From contig CAVRXD010000038.1 in assembly GCA_963725065.1 (NCBI GenBank), positions 32,667 to 96,666 on the forward strand: DNA of 64,000 nucleotides, in the 5' to 3' direction. Under the pieces are notes generated by a model. It was not told the DNA's origin and searched no databases. It saw only the letters and a program-made list of their open reading frames with translations. The translations under genes were made by a program, and so were the position numbers. Below, piece by piece: positions 1 to 7,850 of the stretch (position 1 is the first letter of the stretch; each line of letters starts with the position of its first letter). Origin of the DNA: VAZQ01 sp963725065. Its GTDB lineage: Bacteria > Pseudomonadota > Alphaproteobacteria > Rhizobiales > Xanthobacteraceae.

Positions 1-246
1 CTGGCCCGGACGTCTTCAAGGCTCACCGCGCTCAGCCTAGGCCTCATCATCGGGGGGGCCATCGGCAATGCCATCGATCGCCTCGCCTATGGGGCAGTCG
101 CCGATTTCGTGCTGTTTCATGTGACGACGGCGAGCTTCAGCTTCAAATGGTACGTATTCAACCTTGCCGACGTGGCCATCGTGGCCGGAGTGATCGGGCT
201 CCTGTACGAAACCCTCGTGGGGGCTGATGCCGCAAAAGCGCCCTGA
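1..246 (+). CDS. lspA: Lipoprotein signal peptidase (signal peptidase II), 3' end only
   Basis: Only the last 81 codons are in the window, so the gene is cut by the left edge. LspA is the inner-membrane aspartic protease that removes the signal peptide of prolipoproteins after lipidation. Both catalytic-Asp motifs are visible: GNAIDR (about residues 27-32 of this fragment) and FNLADVAI (about residues 53-60). A final hydrophobic helix (VAIVAGVIGLLYE) precedes the TGA stop at 244-246. The secreted hypothetical protein and M16 peptidases follow in the same direction. The identification rests on these family-specific motifs and is firm despite truncation. Confidence 0.93.
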   Translation: MARTSSRLTALSLGLIIGGAIGNAIDRLAYGAVADFVLFHVTTASFSFKWYVFNLADVAIVAGVIGLLYETLVGADAAKAP

Positions 247-312
247 TCCCTGCTCAGAGTATCCGCGGGGCATACGGCACGCAATTTCTGCCGTCACGTT
301 AAGGGGATAGCC

Positions 313-1029
313 ATGCGGCACCGGAATCCGAACGGGCGGCGACGGATCGCTGCCGCGGCAGCAGTCGCGCTGGCGGTCGCACTGGCGACGGTCGCGGGCG
401 GCACCAGCGCTTTCGCGCAGAGCGCGGCCGAGGACGAGGAGGTACCGCTCGACACCAAGCTCATGCGACAGTTCCTCAAGGATTTGGGCCTGCGCAGGGA
501 CGGAGAAGGCATCGATTACCGCGAACGTGCGCCACTCGTGGTGCCGCCGAGCCGCAATCTGCCGCCGCCGCAAAGCGAAGCCTCCGTCACAGCCAATCCG
601 GCCTGGCCCAAGGATCCCGATGCGCAGCAGCGCAAGGTCGAGGCCGCGAAGAAAAAGCTGCCCAACCGGACTGCGGCCGAAACCATGGAAGCGGAAGGAC
701 GACCGATTTCCCGCTCCGAGCTCGACCGCGGCAAGATCGCCCCCGGAACCAGCGCCAACGCGGGCAGTCCGCAGTATCCGGACGAGAGCGCGCGGGCGAT
801 GCGGCCGTCGGAACTGGGCTCCAAGAGCTTTTTCAGTGACATCTTTTCGTCTTTTAGCGATAAGGGGGAAACTGGGACCTTCACCGGCGAGCCGACTCGG
901 GAGAGCCTGACCGCGCCGCCGGCTGGTTATCAGACACCTTCGCCGGCCCAGCCCTATGGACTTGCTCCGAAGCAAGCAAAGGGCAAGGCAGCGACGGTCG
1001 AAGACCGCGCCGCGGGAACCCCTCGCTAA
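313..1029 (+). CDS. Secreted hypothetical protein, 238 aa
   Basis: I do not recognise a functional domain. The ATG at 313 gives an Arg-rich n-region, a hydrophobic stretch (AAAAAVALAVALATVAGG) and an AFA-Q-like cleavage site, so it is probably exported to the periplasm. The mature part is polar, rich in Pro, Ala and charged residues, has no Cys and looks largely disordered; a short FFSDIFSSFSD hydrophobic patch lies near residue 178. It sits between lspA and the M16 pair on the same strand, 66 bases after the lspA stop. It may belong to that envelope-related operon, but this is inference from position only. Confidence 0.75.
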   Translation: MRHRNPNGRRRIAAAAAVALAVALATVAGGTSAFAQSAAEDEEVPLDTKLMRQFLKDLGLRRDGEGIDYRERAPLVVPPSRNLPPPQSEASVTANPAWPKDPDAQQRKVEAAKKKLPNRTAAETMEAEGRPISRSELDRGKIAPGTSANAGSPQYPDESARAMRPSELGSKSFFSDIFSSFSDKGETGTFTGEPTRESLTAPPAGYQTPSPAQPYGLAPKQAKGKAATVEDRAAGTPR

Positions 1030-1060
1030 ACACCGGCGGCCCGCGCCGCCGCAGGGTGTT
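1029..1060 (+). terminator. GC-rich stem-loop after the secreted hypothetical
   Basis: The stop codon of the preceding gene is followed at once by a two-step stem: AACACC (1029-1034) pairs with GGTGTT (1055-1060), and inside it GGCGGC (1035-1040) pairs with GCCGCC (1045-1050). There is only a weak T-rich tail, so it may be an attenuating hairpin rather than a strong intrinsic terminator. Confidence 0.4.
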
Positions 1061-1153
1061 CCTGTCCGCGCTTCACCCCTTCGCCCACGGCCGGTGCCGT
1101 GGCGCGTTCGCCCGCGAGGTTGCGGGCAGTGCGATCGTTGGTAGGACACCGTC

Positions 1154-2521
1154 TTGCTCAAACCCCTGACCACCTTGGCCGCGCTTGCAATCGTTGCAAG
1201 CGGGCTTGTCGGCGCTGTCGCAACTGCCATCGCCGGTGCGCCGCAGATCACCCATTTCACCTTGTCCAACGGGCTCGAGGTCGTGGTGATTCCCGATCAC
1301 CGCGCGCCGGTCGTGACCCACATGCTCTGGTACAAGGTCGGCTCCGCCGATGAGACGCCGGGCAAGTCGGGTCTCGCCCATTTCCTTGAACACCTGATGT
1401 TCAAGGGCACCGAAAAGAACCCGTCCGGACGCTTCTCGCAGGTCGTCGCCACCATCGGCGGCCAGGAGAACGCGTTCACTTCAGCCGACTACACCGGCTA
1501 CTTCCAGCGGGTGCCGCGCGACAAGCTCAAGGCCATGATGGAGTTCGAGGCCGACCGGATGACCGGCCTCGAGCTTACCGACGACGTGGTGCGTCCCGAG
1601 CTCAACGTCGTGCTGGAAGAGCAGAACATGCGGGTCGCCAACAATCCCGCGGCGCGGCTCGGCGAACAGATGGACGCAGCGCTCTACCTGAACCATCCCT
1701 ACGGCAGGCCCGTGATCGGCTGGCGGCACGAAATCGAACAACTCAACCGCGAAGGCGCGCTCGAGTTCTATCGCCGCTTCTATGCACCCAACAACGCGAT
1801 CCTGGTGGTGGCCGGCGACGTGACCGCCGACGAGGTTCGCACCATGGCCGAAGAGACCTACGGCAAGGTGCCGCGCTTCGCCGAGATCAAGCCGCGGCTT
1901 CGCCCGCAGGAACCGGCTCAACAGGCCGCGCGCACCGTGACGCTGGCCGACCCGCGCGTCACCCAGCCGAGCGTCAGCCGCTACTATCTCGCTCCCTCGA
2001 GCCTGAAGGCGCGGCCGGGCGAGAGTGAAGCGATTGACGTGCTTGCGCATATCCTGGGCCGCGGCTCGAACAGCCGGCTTTATCAGAAGCTGGTGGTCGA
2101 CAAGAATATCGCGGTGAACGCCGGCGCGAGCTACGACGGCACCACGGTCGACAACACGCGCTTCGGCGTCTACGGCACGCCGAAGCCCGGAACCACGCTC
2201 CCGCAGCTCGAGCAGGCGATCGACGTCGTCATCGACGATCTCATTGAGCACGGTGTGACCGCGGAGGAGCTCGAGCGGGCAAAGAGCCGCATGATCGCCG
2301 ACTCCGTCTATGCCAATGACAATCAGCGCATGATGGCGCAGTGGTACGGCGCATCCTTGGCCACGGGGGCGACAGTGGACGAGGTCCGCACCTGGCCCGA
2401 CCGCATCCGCCTCGTCACCGCCGAGGCCGTGCGGGATGCCGCGCGACGCTGGCTCGACAAGCAGCGCTCGGTCACCGGCTATCTGGTCAAGGACACCCGG
2501 CCCGAGGAGAAACGCTCGTGA
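1154..2521 (+). CDS. M16 family zinc metallopeptidase (catalytic subunit), 455 aa
   Basis: Processing-peptidase-like (pitrilysin, M16B) protein, probably periplasmic. The inverted zinc motif HFLEH is at about residues 76-80, with the downstream glutamate region ELNVVLEEQNM near residue 150; both are hallmarks of an active M16 subunit. The C-terminal half carries the M16C fold with the conserved SRLYQKLVVDK segment. The start is TTG at 1154, chosen because it restores a signal peptide (LTTLAALAIVASGLVGAVA). The stop overlaps the GTG of the next gene, so the two are translationally coupled. The pair resembles the two-subunit M16B proteases of alphaproteobacteria. The substrate cannot be told from the sequence. 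Confidence 0.9.
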   Translation: MLKPLTTLAALAIVASGLVGAVATAIAGAPQITHFTLSNGLEVVVIPDHRAPVVTHMLWYKVGSADETPGKSGLAHFLEHLMFKGTEKNPSGRFSQVVATIGGQENAFTSADYTGYFQRVPRDKLKAMMEFEADRMTGLELTDDVVRPELNVVLEEQNMRVANNPAARLGEQMDAALYLNHPYGRPVIGWRHEIEQLNREGALEFYRRFYAPNNAILVVAGDVTADEVRTMAEETYGKVPRFAEIKPRLRPQEPAQQAARTVTLADPRVTQPSVSRYYLAPSSLKARPGESEAIDVLAHILGRGSNSRLYQKLVVDKNIAVNAGASYDGTTVDNTRFGVYGTPKPGTTLPQLEQAIDVVIDDLIEHGVTAEELERAKSRMIADSVYANDNQRMMAQWYGASLATGATVDEVRTWPDRIRLVTAEAVRDAARRWLDKQRSVTGYLVKDTRPEEKRS

Positions 2522-3930
2522 ACGCTTTTGCTTTTCTCCGCAATAAGGGCGCACGCGCGCTGACCGCGCTTGTCGCCGGCATCGGGTTGTGGCTTGCCGC
2601 CCCGGCGGCGCAGGCAATGACCATCGAGCGGGTGGTGAGCCCGGGCGGCATCGAGGCGTGGCTGGTGTACGACTCCGCGCTGCCGTTGATCGCCATGGAA
2701 TTTGCGGTCCTCGGCAGCGCCGACCAGGACCCACCGGGAAAACCGGGCGTCGCCAACATGGCGACCAGCCTGCTCGACGAGGGCGCGGGCCCGTTCGACG
2801 CTGCGGCCTTCCAAGGCCGGCTCGAGAGCAAGGCGATCGAGCTCAGCTTCCGCTCCGGGCGCGACTATTTGCGCGGGACGTTGCGTACGCTCAAGGAAAA
2901 CCGCGACGAAGCATTCGACTTCCTTCGGCTTGCGTTGACCGAGCCGCGCTTCGATGCCGCGGCGGTCGAGCGCACGCGCGCACAGATCATGTCGCGGCTG
3001 CAGCGCGATGCAGTGAGCCCAAACGACATTGCGAGCCGGACCTGGTGGGCGACGGCCTTCCCCGACCATCCCTATGGCCAACCGGTCAACGGCACGGTCG
3101 AATCGCTTCCCGGCATCACAATCGATGATCTCAAGTCGTACACCCGTCGCGTGCTGGCGCGGGACGGTCTCAAGATCGCGGTCGTGGGCGACATCGACGC
3201 CGCGACCGTGGGCATTTTGCTCGATCGCACCTTCGGCGCGCTGCCGGCCAAAGCCAAGCTCCAGCCGGTCGCCTATGCCGTGCCGCAGGGGCTCGGACGG
3301 CGCATCGTCACCCCTCTCGATGTGCCGCAGTCGGTGGTGAATTTCGGCGGCCCAGGGATTGCCCGCGATGATCGCGACTTCATGGCCGCCTACATCATCA
3401 ACCATATCCTCGGCGGCGGCTCGTTCTCGTCGCGCCTCTATCGCGAGGTACGCGAGAAGCGCGGCCTCGCCTACGGGGTTTCCGACAGCCTGATCTGGCT
3501 CAATTATGCCTCGCTGCTGCTCGGCAGCACCGCGACCCGCGCGGATGCCACCGGTCAGACCATCGACATCATCGAGCAGGAGATTCGCAGGCTGGCCGCG
3601 GAAGGACCGACCGAGGAGGAGTTCGCGAAGGCGAAAACCTATCTCAAGGGGTCGTTCGCGCTGGGCCTCGACACCTCGAACCGGATTGCGAGCCAGCTGG
3701 TACAGATGCAGCTCGACAAACTCGGCATCGACTATATCGAGCGCCGTCCTGCCCTTATCGACGCCGTGACCCTCGACGATGCCAGGCGGGTGGCCAAGCG
3801 ATTGCTCGACCCGGGTCTCCTCGTCACCGTCGTCGGCCGCCCGGAAGGCGTCAGCTCGACGCAGGGCGGCGTCGCCGCATCGCCCAGCCCTGTCGCCAAG
3901 CCGGGACAATCACCGGCGAGCCGGGAATAA
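2518..3930 (+). CDS. M16 family non-catalytic partner, 470 aa
   Basis: Second M16-like subunit. It aligns with the fold (GKPGVANMATSLLDEGAG where the catalytic subunit has its HxxEH helix) but lacks the zinc-binding HxxEH, so it should be inactive and act as the substrate-binding half of a heterodimer. The R/Y pair region SFSSRLYREVREKRGLAYG (about residues 301-319) is conserved. The start is GTG at 2518, overlapping the TGA of the upstream gene (GTGA); the open frame extends further upstream but without a credible start. It has a signal peptide ending near AAPAAQA. The C-terminus is Ser/Pro-rich and probably disordered. Confidence 0.88.
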   Translation: MNAFAFLRNKGARALTALVAGIGLWLAAPAAQAMTIERVVSPGGIEAWLVYDSALPLIAMEFAVLGSADQDPPGKPGVANMATSLLDEGAGPFDAAAFQGRLESKAIELSFRSGRDYLRGTLRTLKENRDEAFDFLRLALTEPRFDAAAVERTRAQIMSRLQRDAVSPNDIASRTWWATAFPDHPYGQPVNGTVESLPGITIDDLKSYTRRVLARDGLKIAVVGDIDAATVGILLDRTFGALPAKAKLQPVAYAVPQGLGRRIVTPLDVPQSVVNFGGPGIARDDRDFMAAYIINHILGGGSFSSRLYREVREKRGLAYGVSDSLIWLNYASLLLGSTATRADATGQTIDIIEQEIRRLAAEGPTEEEFAKAKTYLKGSFALGLDTSNRIASQLVQMQLDKLGIDYIERRPALIDAVTLDDARRVAKRLLDPGLLVTVVGRPEGVSSTQGGVAASPSPVAKPGQSPASRE

Positions 3931-3931
3931 T

Positions 3932-3951
3932 CCGCCGCCCGATCGCGGCGG
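3932..3951 (+). terminator. Stem-loop after the M16 pair
   Basis: CCGCCGC (3932-3938) pairs with GCGGCGG (3945-3951) directly after the TAA stop. There is no T-tract, so the terminator role is a weak inference. Confidence 0.3.
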
Positions 3952-3982
3952 CGAACGACCGTGAGCGGCGCCGCAGCCATGC

Positions 3983-4172
3983 TAAAGCGGTTCCCGCTCG
4001 AATGGATGCAAGATGGTTGGCACGGTCTCTCCTCCGTCATTGCCGGGCTTGACCCGGCAATCCATCTTCTTTGCAAAACGCTTTTGCGAAGCGGATGGAC
4101 CCGCGGGTCAAGCCCGCGGGTGACGCCGGAGAATGGGTAAGCGCCGAACCAATACGAATGGGAACCGCTTTA
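3983..4172. repeat. TA-bounded inverted-repeat element (about 190 bp) enclosing a REP pair
   Basis: The 13-base ends TAAAGCGGTTCCC (3983-3995) and GGGAACCGCTTTA (4160-4172) are perfect inverted repeats that begin and end with TA, as expected for a non-autonomous element of the Tc1/mariner-IS630 type with TA target duplication. There is no coding capacity inside. The interior holds two REP-like palindromes. Its right-hand TA is shared with the next hairpin element, which starts at 4171. The transposon affiliation is inferred from the end structure only. Confidence 0.6.
4036..4124. repeat. Inverted pair of REP-like palindromes (BIME-like)
   Basis: Unit 1 (4036-4066) has head GTCA, arms TTGCCGGG/CCCGGCAA around CTTGA, and tail TCCATC. 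Unit 2 (4094-4124) is the same design in reverse orientation with different but still self-complementary arms (CCCGCGGG on both sides of the loop). Conserved head, loop and tail with covarying arms are typical of REP sequences; the GCCGGGCTTGACCCGGC type is frequent between genes of Bradyrhizobium/Rhodopseudomonas relatives. Confidence 0.7.
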
Positions 4173-4244
4173 GTGTCCCAATTCCGAAGTTCGCATCATT
4201 GCGCGGCACACTCGTTTGCGAACTTCGGAATCAAAGGGACACTA
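4171..4244 (-). repeat. TA-bounded bulged hairpin, copy 1 left unit (74 bp)
   Basis: Starts TAGTGTCCC and ends GGGACACTA. Read on the minus strand it follows the family design: TAGTGTCCC, a TTT bulge on the 5' arm only, an arm containing GATTCCGAAGTTCGCA, a roughly 16-base loop, AATGAT, then the complementary arm. One mismatch interrupts the stem. A 14-base spacer (GCAATCTATGATTC) separates it from the truncated second unit at 4259. The same unit and an identical spacer recur at 32719-32803. Confidence 0.75.
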
Positions 4245-4258
4245 GCAATCTATGATTC

Positions 4259-4276
4259 TAGTGCGGTTTTTTGGAC
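4259..4276 (+). repeat. Truncated right unit of the double-hairpin element
   Basis: TAGTGCGG followed by a T-run and GGA matches the first bases of the full unit at 32804-32879. The similarity then stops and arfB begins 13 bases later. It appears to be a remnant of the plus-oriented partner hairpin. Confidence 0.6.
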
Positions 4277-4288
4277 TATGGTGGCGGC

Positions 4289-4711
4289 ATGATCCGCGTC
4301 ACCAGCAGCATCGCCATCGACGACGACGAGTTGGATGAAAGCTTCGTCCGCGCCTCGGGGCCGGGCGGGCAGAATGTCAACAAGCTCTCGAGCGCCGTTC
4401 AGCTGCGTTTCGATGTGCGCCGCTCGCCCAACCTTCCCAATGACGTGCGCGCCCGGCTCGAGCGCCTCGCCGGCAGCCGCCTCACCCGCGACGGCGTGCT
4501 GATCATCAGCGCACAGCGCCATCGCACCCAGGAGCGCAACCGCCAGGACGCGCGCGACCGTCTGATCGAATTGATCCAGCGCGCAGCGATAGCGCCGATT
4601 CCGCGGCGCGCCACCAGGCCGACCGCGGGCTCGCGCCAGCGCAGGCTGGACTCCAAGAAGCGTCGCTCCTCCATCAAGGGCTTGCGGCAGGCCAAGCCAG
4701 CCCCGGAGTAG
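4289..4711 (+). CDS. arfB: Alternative ribosome-rescue factor ArfB (YaeJ family), 140 aa
   Basis: Codon-independent peptidyl-tRNA hydrolase that frees ribosomes stalled on non-stop mRNA. The catalytic GGQ sits in SGPGGQNVNK (about residues 21-30), inside the RF-1-like domain. The basic C-terminal tail (RRLDSKKRRSSIKGLR) is the segment that enters the empty mRNA channel. Length fits the family (about 140 aa). ATG at 4289 is preferred over an in-frame TTG at 4271 because the latter lies inside the repeat remnant. The gene is immediately downstream of a repeat cluster, which may have reshaped its promoter. A TctC receptor gene follows within a few bases. Confidence 0.93.
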   Translation: MIRVTSSIAIDDDELDESFVRASGPGGQNVNKLSSAVQLRFDVRRSPNLPNDVRARLERLAGSRLTRDGVLIISAQRHRTQERNRQDARDRLIELIQRAAIAPIPRRATRPTAGSRQRRLDSKKRRSSIKGLRQAKPAPE

Positions 4712-4716
4712 GATGA

Positions 4717-5733
4717 ATGGCATTGAAGCTCGCGGTCTTCATCGCCGCCGCGCTCGGCCTGCCGTCGCTCCCGTGCGCCGCCCAGGAGGTGGCCGATTTC
4801 TACAAGGGCAAGCAAATCGCCATCGTGGTGGGCTTTACGCCTGGCGGAAGCTCGAGCCTTTATGCCCAGGCGCTCGCCCGTCACATGGGACGCTACCTTC
4901 CGGGCAGTCCGAATCTGATCGTGCAGCACGTGCCCGGCGCGGGCGGACTGGTGGCGGCCAATAACGTCTACAACACCGCGCCGCGCGACGGCACCACGTT
5001 CGCGATCACCGGCCGCACCGTCGCGATCGAGCCGCTCCTCGGCAACAAGAACGCCAAGTTCGATGCCCGCCAATTCAACTGGATCGGCACCGCCAATGTC
5101 GAATACACGACCTGCGCCCTGTGGCACACCGCAAAGGTGAAGACGCTGCAGGACGCCCTCACCACAGAAGCCATTGTCGGCGGGTCCGGCGCTGATGCAA
5201 CCGAGGTCGTGTTTCCGAAGGCAGCGAACAAGCTCGTCGGAACGAAGTTCAAGGTCGTGCTGGGTTATCCCGGGTCCACCGAAATCCTGCTGGCGATGGA
5301 GCGAGGCGAGGTGGAAGGCTTCTGCGGGATCGGCTGGACCTTCCTCAAGCTGCGCAAAGGCGACTGGCTCAAGGACAAGAAGATCAACATCCTTTACCAG
5401 ATGTCGCTCGAGAAGCACCCGGAGCTGCCCGACGTCCCGGCCATCATCGACTACGCCAAGACGTCCGACGACCGCAAGGTTTTCGAATTCCTGTTCGCAC
5501 CGCAGGAGATGGGGCGGCCGTTCTTCGCGCCGCCTGGCGTCCCGACGGAGCGCGTGCGTGCCCTGCGCGAGGCCTTTGCGCAGACCTTGAAGGACCCGCA
5601 ATTTCTCGCCGACGCGGAAAAGATGGGCGTCGAGGTGCAGCATGTCGGCGGCGAGCAGATCCATATGCTGGTGGAACGCATCTATGCGTCGCCGCCGGAG
5701 GTGATCACTCGGGCCAGGGCAGTGGCGGAGTAG
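4717..5733 (+). CDS. TctC/Bug-type periplasmic solute receptor, 338 aa
   Basis: Extracytoplasmic receptor of the tripartite tricarboxylate transporter (TTT) family, with an N-terminal signal peptide ending at CAA. It has the family motifs VGFTPGGSSS near the mature N-terminus, VPGAGGLVAANNVY and the APRDGTTF turn, but it is the most divergent of the eight receptors here. It starts with the FYKGKQIAIVVG subtype and its mid-region EYTTCALWHTAKVKT differs from the others. It follows arfB within 5 bases. No TctA or TctB membrane subunits are in the window, so the partner permease and ligand are unknown. Confidence 0.85.
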   Translation: MALKLAVFIAAALGLPSLPCAAQEVADFYKGKQIAIVVGFTPGGSSSLYAQALARHMGRYLPGSPNLIVQHVPGAGGLVAANNVYNTAPRDGTTFAITGRTVAIEPLLGNKNAKFDARQFNWIGTANVEYTTCALWHTAKVKTLQDALTTEAIVGGSGADATEVVFPKAANKLVGTKFKVVLGYPGSTEILLAMERGEVEGFCGIGWTFLKLRKGDWLKDKKINILYQMSLEKHPELPDVPAIIDYAKTSDDRKVFEFLFAPQEMGRPFFAPPGVPTERVRALREAFAQTLKDPQFLADAEKMGVEVQHVGGEQIHMLVERIYASPPEVITRARAVAE

Positions 5734-5835
5734 CGATCGCCGGAGGTCGCAGCCGAGCAGCCGGCTTCGCGCGGCATTCCGGGACCGATACACTGGGCTG
5801 TCCCAATGCGCCGATTCGCCCCCAAGGTGCCGTAG

Positions 5836-7680
5836 ATGCCCGTCCGCCAGCTTTCCGAAGGCATCGTCAACCGCATCGCCGCGGGCGAGGTGGTGGAGCG
5901 GCCGGCAAGCGTCGTGAAGGAACTGGTCGAGAACGCGCTCGATGCCGGCGCATCGCGCATCGAGGTTCTGACCGACGGCGGGGGCCGCAGGCTGATCCAC
6001 GTCAGCGATGACGGCGCCGGCATGACGCGCGACGATCTCGCGCTCGCGGTCGAGCGCCACGCCACCTCGAAGCTGCCGGACGACGACCTGCTCGATATCC
6101 GCACGCTTGGCTTTCGCGGCGAGGCCTTGCCCTCGATCGGCGCGGTCGCGCGTCTCACCATCACCACGCGACACGCCGGCGAGCCGCACCCCTGGGCGAT
6201 CACGGTCGACGCCGGCGAGAAAGCGCAGATCAAGCCCGGCGCTCTCGGCGGCGGCACCCGCGTCGAGGTGCGCGACCTGTTCTACGCAACGCCGGCGCGG
6301 CTCAAGTTTCTCAAGAGCGACCGCAGTGAAGGCGAAGCGATTCGCGACGTGGTACGCCGCCTGGCCATGAGCCGACCCGATGTGGCCTTCACCCTCGCGG
6401 GCGAGGAGCGCGCTCCGGTGAGCTGGGCGTCGGCACTCCCCGGCGCGCCCGGGCATCTCGCGCGCCTCTCCGACATTCTCGGCGCCGAGTTCCGCGCCAA
6501 CGCGGTGGAGGTGCGCGGCGGACGCGAAGGGCTTGCGATCGAGGGCTTTGCGGCACTGCCCACGCTCACTCGTGCCAACTCACTCGGGCAATATCTGTTC
6601 GTCAACGGCCGGCCGGTGCGCGACAAGCTCCTGATCGGCGTGGTGCGCGCCGCCTATGCCGACTATCTGCCGCGCGACCGGCATCCGATCGTGGCGTTGT
6701 TTGTCACGGTCGATCCCCACGAAGTTGACGTCAATGTGCATCCGGCAAAAGCGGAAGTGCGTTTCCGCGATCCCGGCCTGGTGCGCAGCCTGCTCATTCG
6801 CGCCCTGCAGGAGGCGCTCGCGCGTGACGGCCAACGCGCCGCGACCACGGGCGGCAGCGCAACCATCGCCGCATTGCGGCCTGCCGCGATGCCGTGGCGT
6901 GGGACTTCGGGCGGCACCGGCGGCGCGTGGGATTGGCGGCGCTCACCATCGCGGCCAACCGATGCGCAGGGCTTCGCCATGCCCGTGCGCGGCGGCGCCA
7001 TGTCAGGCTTGGCGGAGGCGGCCCAAGCGGCCTTCGATGTGGGTCAGCCTGCCGCCGACGCGCGCGTCGAGGTCGGCGAGCCCGCACCCGAGCTGCTCGA
7101 TCAACCGCTTGGCGCTGCCCGCGCGCAGGTGCACGAGACCTATATCGTCGCGCAAACGCGCGATGGCATTGTCATCGTCGACCAGCACGCCGCGCACGAG
7201 CGCATCGTCTACGAACGGCTGAAGGCGGCGCTCGCGCGCGCCGGCATCGCTCGCCAGATCCTGCTGATCCCCGAGATCGTCGAGCTCGACGAGGCCGACG
7301 TCGAGCGGCTGGTTGCGCGCGCCGACGAACTTGCGCGCTACGGCCTGGTCATCGAGCCGTTCGGCCCCGGCGCCGTTGCCGTGCGCGAGACTCCTTCGCT
7401 GCTGGGCGAGATCGACGCTCAGGCGCTGGTGCGCAATCTCTCCGAACACATGGCGGAATGGGACGAAGCGCTTCCGCTCGAGCGCCGCCTGATGCATGTC
7501 GCCGCCACCATGGCCTGCCACGGCTCGGTGCGTGCGGGCCGCCGCCTCAAGCCTGATGAAATGAACGCGCTGCTACGCGAAATGGAAGCGACGCCCAATT
7601 CCGGGCAGTGCAATCACGGCCGGCCGACCTACGTCGAATTGAAGCTCGGGGACATCGAGCGGCTGTTCGGACGGCGCTAG
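5836..7680 (+). CDS. mutL: DNA mismatch repair protein MutL, 614 aa
   Basis: MutL couples mismatch recognition by MutS to strand incision. The N-terminal GHKL ATPase motifs are all present: NRIAAGEVVERP and ELVENALDAGA (Bergerat motif I), DDGAGM, TLGFRGEALPSIG and GGTRVEVRDLFYATPARLKF. The MutL-specific VNVHPAKAEVRF is near residue 300. After a Gly/Ala/Pro-rich linker (about 340-430) comes the dimerisation domain with DQHAAHERIVYE (about residue 449) plus ACHGSVRAG and CNHGRPT. These are the metal-dependent endonuclease motifs found in organisms without MutH. Length is normal and ATG 5836 fits the family start MPVRQL. Confidence 0.96.
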   Translation: MPVRQLSEGIVNRIAAGEVVERPASVVKELVENALDAGASRIEVLTDGGGRRLIHVSDDGAGMTRDDLALAVERHATSKLPDDDLLDIRTLGFRGEALPSIGAVARLTITTRHAGEPHPWAITVDAGEKAQIKPGALGGGTRVEVRDLFYATPARLKFLKSDRSEGEAIRDVVRRLAMSRPDVAFTLAGEERAPVSWASALPGAPGHLARLSDILGAEFRANAVEVRGGREGLAIEGFAALPTLTRANSLGQYLFVNGRPVRDKLLIGVVRAAYADYLPRDRHPIVALFVTVDPHEVDVNVHPAKAEVRFRDPGLVRSLLIRALQEALARDGQRAATTGGSATIAALRPAAMPWRGTSGGTGGAWDWRRSPSRPTDAQGFAMPVRGGAMSGLAEAAQAAFDVGQPAADARVEVGEPAPELLDQPLGAARAQVHETYIVAQTRDGIVIVDQHAAHERIVYERLKAALARAGIARQILLIPEIVELDEADVERLVARADELARYGLVIEPFGPGAVAVRETPSLLGEIDAQALVRNLSEHMAEWDEALPLERRLMHVAATMACHGSVRAGRRLKPDEMNALLREMEATPNSGQCNHGRPTYVELKLGDIERLFGRR

Positions 7681-7750
7681 AGCAGTTCCGTCGAAGCGGA
7701 AATCGACGCGAGCCGAAGGCGCTCGGAGGAGGGTCATCTTCGGCGCGCGA

Positions 7751-7800
7751 TAACCCTCACCCCAACCCTCCCCCTTTCTGGGGGAGGGAGCGCACCGAGT
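7751..7800. repeat. Dispersed intergenic repeat, CCCTCACCCCAACCC type
   Basis: A C-rich run (ACCCTCACCCCAACCCTCC) is followed by CCCCC-TTTCT-GGGGG and GAGGGAGCGCACCGAGT, making a hairpin around 7771-7787. Blocks of this wording are common between genes in Bradyrhizobium-like genomes. It separates mutL from the TAXI receptor gene and may act as a terminator-like hairpin. The assignment is from recall of the motif, not a search. Confidence 0.5.
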
Positions 7801-7850
7801 GTGCGGCACGACCCTGCGTCCAATTCACAGGGATCCACTTTAATATCAGA

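Noticed and set aside
37..1269. A 410-codon open frame on the minus strand over the secreted hypothetical
   Set aside because: It is antisense to lspA and the hypothetical, has no signal or family motif, and long antisense frames are common in GC-rich DNA.
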